From Micromonospora sp. WMMD961 (GTDB lineage Bacteria; Actinomycetota; Actinomycetes; Mycobacteriales; Micromonosporaceae), in assembly GCF_029626145.1 (NCBI RefSeq), contig NZ_JARUBJ010000002.1, forward strand, positions 3,879,501-3,943,500: 64,000 nt of DNA. The letters run 5' to 3'. The notes beneath the pieces were generated by a model. It was not told the DNA's origin, ran no database searches, and was given only the letters and a program-made list of their open reading frames with translations. Every line of letters begins with the position of its first letter. Positions within the stretch are counted from its first letter, which is position 1. A program made the translations under genes and the position numbers. Of the stretch, positions 63,264 through 64,000 are shown one piece after another.

Positions 63264-63284
63264 GTTGAGCGTGTCTGGCTCAAG
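63264..63284 (-). promoter_or_regulatory. HAIR operator (HspR site) upstream of lon
   Basis: On the minus strand CTTGAGC-N7-GCTCAAC matches the HAIR inverted repeat CTTGAGT-N7-ACTCAAG bound by HspR, with compensating T-to-C/A-to-G changes in the arms and one outer mismatch. HspR control of lon is described in Streptomyces, so heat-inducible, HspR-repressed expression is likely here. Confidence 0.75.
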
Positions 63285-63332
63285 TAACAAAGCGTTCCCC
63301 TTGTTCCGGTCTGTGACCCACGCCACTGTAGG

Positions 63333-63467
63333 ACCCGGTCCGACATCGCCGACGAACTCCACCTGTCCGAGCGGACGGTGAAATGAATGACCGCCGGGCA
63401 CGTTCGGGTTCCCACCGGGGCGGAGGCGGCGGCCATCTCCGGGCGCACCGGCCTGCTCGGCGAATGA
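63333..63467 (+). pseudogene. Decayed C-terminal fragment of a LuxR-type HTH regulator
   Basis: One frame reads 'TRSDIADELHLSERTVK', a stop at 63384-63386, then 'MTAGHVRVPTGAEAAAISGRTGLLGE' and a second stop. The first part is the LuxR/GerE recognition helix region and the last part resembles the end of such domains ('...GVPTRAEAAA...GLL'). About ten residues of the final helix are missing at the internal stop. No receiver or upstream part remains. It is most likely a relic. Confidence 0.6.
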
Positions 63468-63541
63468 GGCCACTTCATCGCCCCGATTCACGGTTTTGCT
63501 GGGTAACGGAATCGCGACGCGCCGAATGAATGGGACGCATA

Positions 63542-63569
63542 TTGTTGCGGATTACCGGGGTGATAGGTC
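63542..63569 (+). promoter_or_regulatory. Candidate promoter of lsr2
   Basis: TTGTTG (63542-63547) and TAGGTC (63564-63569) are separated by 16 bp, in a locally AT-rich stretch 43 bp before ATG 63612. The match to the vegetative consensus is moderate. Confidence 0.3.
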
Positions 63570-63611
63570 AGACTTTGGACACATCCCGCCGCACACAGGG
63601 AGTAATCGGCA

Positions 63612-63959
63612 ATGGCGAGAAAAGTAATCACGGTCCTGACCGACGACCTCGACGGTGGGAAGGCCGATCGGACGGTCGAGTTCAGTCTCGACGGCGTCGC
63701 CTACACGATCGACGTCTCGGACGAGAATGCAGGCGTCCTGCGCAAGGCGCTGGATCCGTACATCAATGCGGGTCGTCGGATCGGGCGCGGCCCGGTGGAG
63801 GGCACCCGCTCAGCCCGGCGTCCAGGGCGACCCGCCGGCGCGGGAATGGATCGCGAGCAGAACCGAGCAATCCGGGAATGGGCCGTCAAGAACGGCTACA
63901 AGATTTCGGAACGGGGTCGGATCCCGGTCGAGGTCGTCGAGGCGTACAAGAACCGCTGA
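63612..63959 (+). CDS. lsr2: Lsr2 nucleoid-associated protein
   Basis: A 115-aa xenogeneic silencer. The N-terminal dimerisation domain 'KVITVLTDDLDGGKADRTVEFSLDGVAYTIDVSDENAGVLRKALDPYI' and the C-terminal DNA-binding helices 'NRAIREWAVKNGYKISERGRIPVEVVEAYKN', with the RGR minor-groove hook, match the family at full length. It binds AT-rich DNA and represses foreign genes. GGGAG precedes ATG 63612. Confidence 0.97.
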   Translation: MARKVITVLTDDLDGGKADRTVEFSLDGVAYTIDVSDENAGVLRKALDPYINAGRRIGRGPVEGTRSARRPGRPAGAGMDREQNRAIREWAVKNGYKISERGRIPVEVVEAYKNR

Positions 63960-63978
63960 CGCACGAGGCGACGACGGG

Positions 63979-64000
63979 GCCCTGCCGGAAACGGCGGGGC
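63979..64000 (+). terminator. Terminator of lsr2 at window edge
   Basis: GCCCTGCCG (63979-63987) pairs with CGGCGGGGC (63992-64000) around GAAA, with one G-T pair. The stem may continue beyond the window. Confidence 0.6.

Noticed and set aside
63255..63491. A 78-codon minus-strand frame upstream of lon
   Set aside because: It covers the HAIR operator and the LuxR relic and has no coding support.

Overview
The window is high-GC actinobacterial DNA with many GTG starts, GTGA/ATGA-coupled operons, Lsr2, ergothioneine genes, HspR-type control of lon and several SpoIIE/DUF574-type genes. Gene content and style suggest Micromonosporaceae (Micromonospora-like). This is an inference from the sequence, not from a database search.

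Layout. 1-7.7 kb: a truncated CDP-alcohol phosphatidyltransferase, a methyltransferase / SpoIIE phosphatase / MarR operon, a universal stress protein, small hypotheticals and a CNNM/CorC-type membrane protein. 7.7-16.4 kb: a complete selenocysteine island on the minus strand, in transcription order fdhA (in-frame UGA at codon 190 with a bacterial SECIS hairpin), Fe-S subunit, NrfD-type membrane subunit, tRNA-Sec(UCA), selA and selB. Only selD is missing from the set needed to make and insert Sec. 16.4-26 kb: a GC-rich repeat region, two almost identical secreted lysozyme-like genes 7 kb apart, each behind three tandem GGAAT-N18-GTT (SigR/SigH-like) promoters, and between them an AbiEii-type nucleotidyltransferase pair, a Tat-exported 5'-nucleotidase, a geranylgeranyl-reductase-family oxidoreductase and an MFS exporter.

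26-32 kb is a cell-surface/exopolysaccharide locus: an LPVTG surface protein, a DUF4012 protein, a GT4 glycosyltransferase, a low-molecular-weight tyrosine phosphatase and a BY-kinase whose 3' end overlaps that of the phosphatase. 32.8-34.5 kb: small membrane proteins and a GDT1/UPF0016 Mn exporter behind a yybP-ykoY (Mn2+) riboswitch. 34.5-39 kb: the egtABCD ergothioneine operon without egtE. 39-44 kb: ECF sigma factor with a membrane partner, Ser/Thr kinase, nucleotide-sugar dehydrogenase. 43.9-48.4 kb: an FtsX-like permease and a NarL-type two-component system. 48.4-52 kb: DUF305 and LVIVD-repeat genes diverging from a perfect CRP-like site, then an ArsB/NhaD-like permease.

52-64 kb: asparagine synthase coupled to an uncharacterised protein carrying an M15-peptidase-like metal motif, an unusual split palindrome enclosing a 7-bp minisatellite, a P450 / PEP-mutase-family gene pair with an ArsR regulator, a 2H phosphoesterase, a DEAD-box helicase, DoxX, lon (with a HAIR operator), a decayed LuxR-type HTH fragment and lsr2. 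Strong GC-rich hairpins separate most transcription units.
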